From the NCBI RefSeq assembly GCF_024105665.1, contig NZ_JAAAMK010000005.1, positions 174,796-238,795 on the forward strand: a stretch of 64,000 bases of DNA. The letters are read 5' to 3'. The position numbers and the translations under genes were made by a program. The notes beneath the pieces were generated by a model. The model saw only the letters and a list, made by a program, of their open reading frames with translations. It ran no database searches and was not told the origin of the DNA. This stretch comes from Aliihoeflea aestuarii (GTDB taxonomy: Bacteria; Pseudomonadota; Alphaproteobacteria; Rhizobiales; Rhizobiaceae). This document shows, one piece after another, positions 63,853 to 64,000 of the stretch (the stretch's first letter is position 1; every line of letters starts with the position of its first letter).

Positions 63853-64000
63853 TCAGGCGTATTGTTTTTGTTCGCGTTGCATTGCGTTGAGGACGGTGAG
63901 GAGTTTCCTTGCGACGGCGATGATGGCGAGTTTCTTGGAGCCGGATCTCGCGGCGATTGCGGTGTAGAAGGCTTTGAACCTTGGCGCTGCACGGATGGCG
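63853..64000 (-). mobile_element. IS110-family transposase, C-terminal end (cut by window edge)
   Basis: On the - strand the frame gives 48 residues to a TGA at 63853-63855, AIRAAPRFKAFYTAIAARSG then SKKLAIIAVARKLLTVLNAM and an ending with basic residues. This is the C-terminus of IS110/IS116/IS902-type (DEDD) transposases, close to RNA-guided IS110 recombinases. The rest lies beyond base 64000, so completeness and the ends of the element are unknown. Only 70 bases separate its stop from that of galU. Confidence 0.8.

Overview
The window is a chromosomal segment of a GC-rich alphaproteobacterium, most likely of the order Hyphomicrobiales (Rhizobiales), Phyllobacteriaceae/Rhizobiaceae side. 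Evidence: a CpdR cell-cycle regulator, an aa3-oxidase subunit IV of the alphaproteobacterial type, a split PntAA/PntAB transhydrogenase, DUF982 and DUF992 proteins, a Brucella Omp10-like lipoprotein, homospermidine synthase, a soxBDAG sarcosine oxidase operon, and several palindromic intergenic repeats of kinds common in this order. Species cannot be named from the sequence alone.

Layout. 1-3.7 kb: end of gltD, a HisN-type phosphatase, a small RNA gene resembling the rhizobial alpha-r8/MmgR family, an N-formylglutamate amidohydrolase, cpdR and tRNA-Val(GAC). 4.0-6.2 kb: a catB-type chloramphenicol acetyltransferase beside the tRNA, and an MFS transporter. 6.4-10.9 kb: two very small membrane proteins, pntAA-pntAB-pntB and an APH-fold protein. 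10.9-12.7 kb: DUF992 protein, TPR lipoprotein and rpsU. 13.0-18.6 kb: soxBDAG. 18.6-21.3 kb: a CHASE-PAS-GGDEF-EAL protein.

21.3-35.5 kb is the most interesting block. Two divergent transcription units meet at a 20-bp palindrome beside a TetR-family gene. Leftward run SDR, MaoC hydratase, an APH-fold kinase and a second SDR. Rightward run tetR, an ACAD10/11-type acyl-CoA dehydrogenase, two MDR oxidoreductases, a complete Liv-type ABC importer and a long-chain-type acyl-CoA synthetase. I read this as an uptake, CoA-activation and oxidation system for an unidentified carboxylic acid. The kinase plus ACAD pair resembles the phosphorylation-based 4-hydroxyacyl-CoA route (LvaA/LvaC, ACAD10/11).

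35.6-40.5 kb: a membrane protein and an RND efflux pair. 40.8-43.4 kb: a glutamine-synthetase-like ligase with an iron alcohol dehydrogenase. 43.4-48.8 kb: a complete branched-chain 2-oxoacid dehydrogenase operon (E1alpha, E1beta, E2, E3) interrupted by repeats. 49.1-53.7 kb: an overlapping bioY-bioM-bioN-pabB-pabC-N-demethylase run. 53.7-63.8 kb: homospermidine synthase, Omp10-like lipoprotein, zinc peptidase, 5'-nucleotidase with LysM, ferrochelatase, a DUF459 protein, a lytic transglycosylase and galU. The right edge enters an IS110-family transposase.

Inserted palindromic repeats recur inside operons: three copies of one large family, one perfect 36-bp inverted repeat, and a double palindrome before the importer's binding-protein gene.
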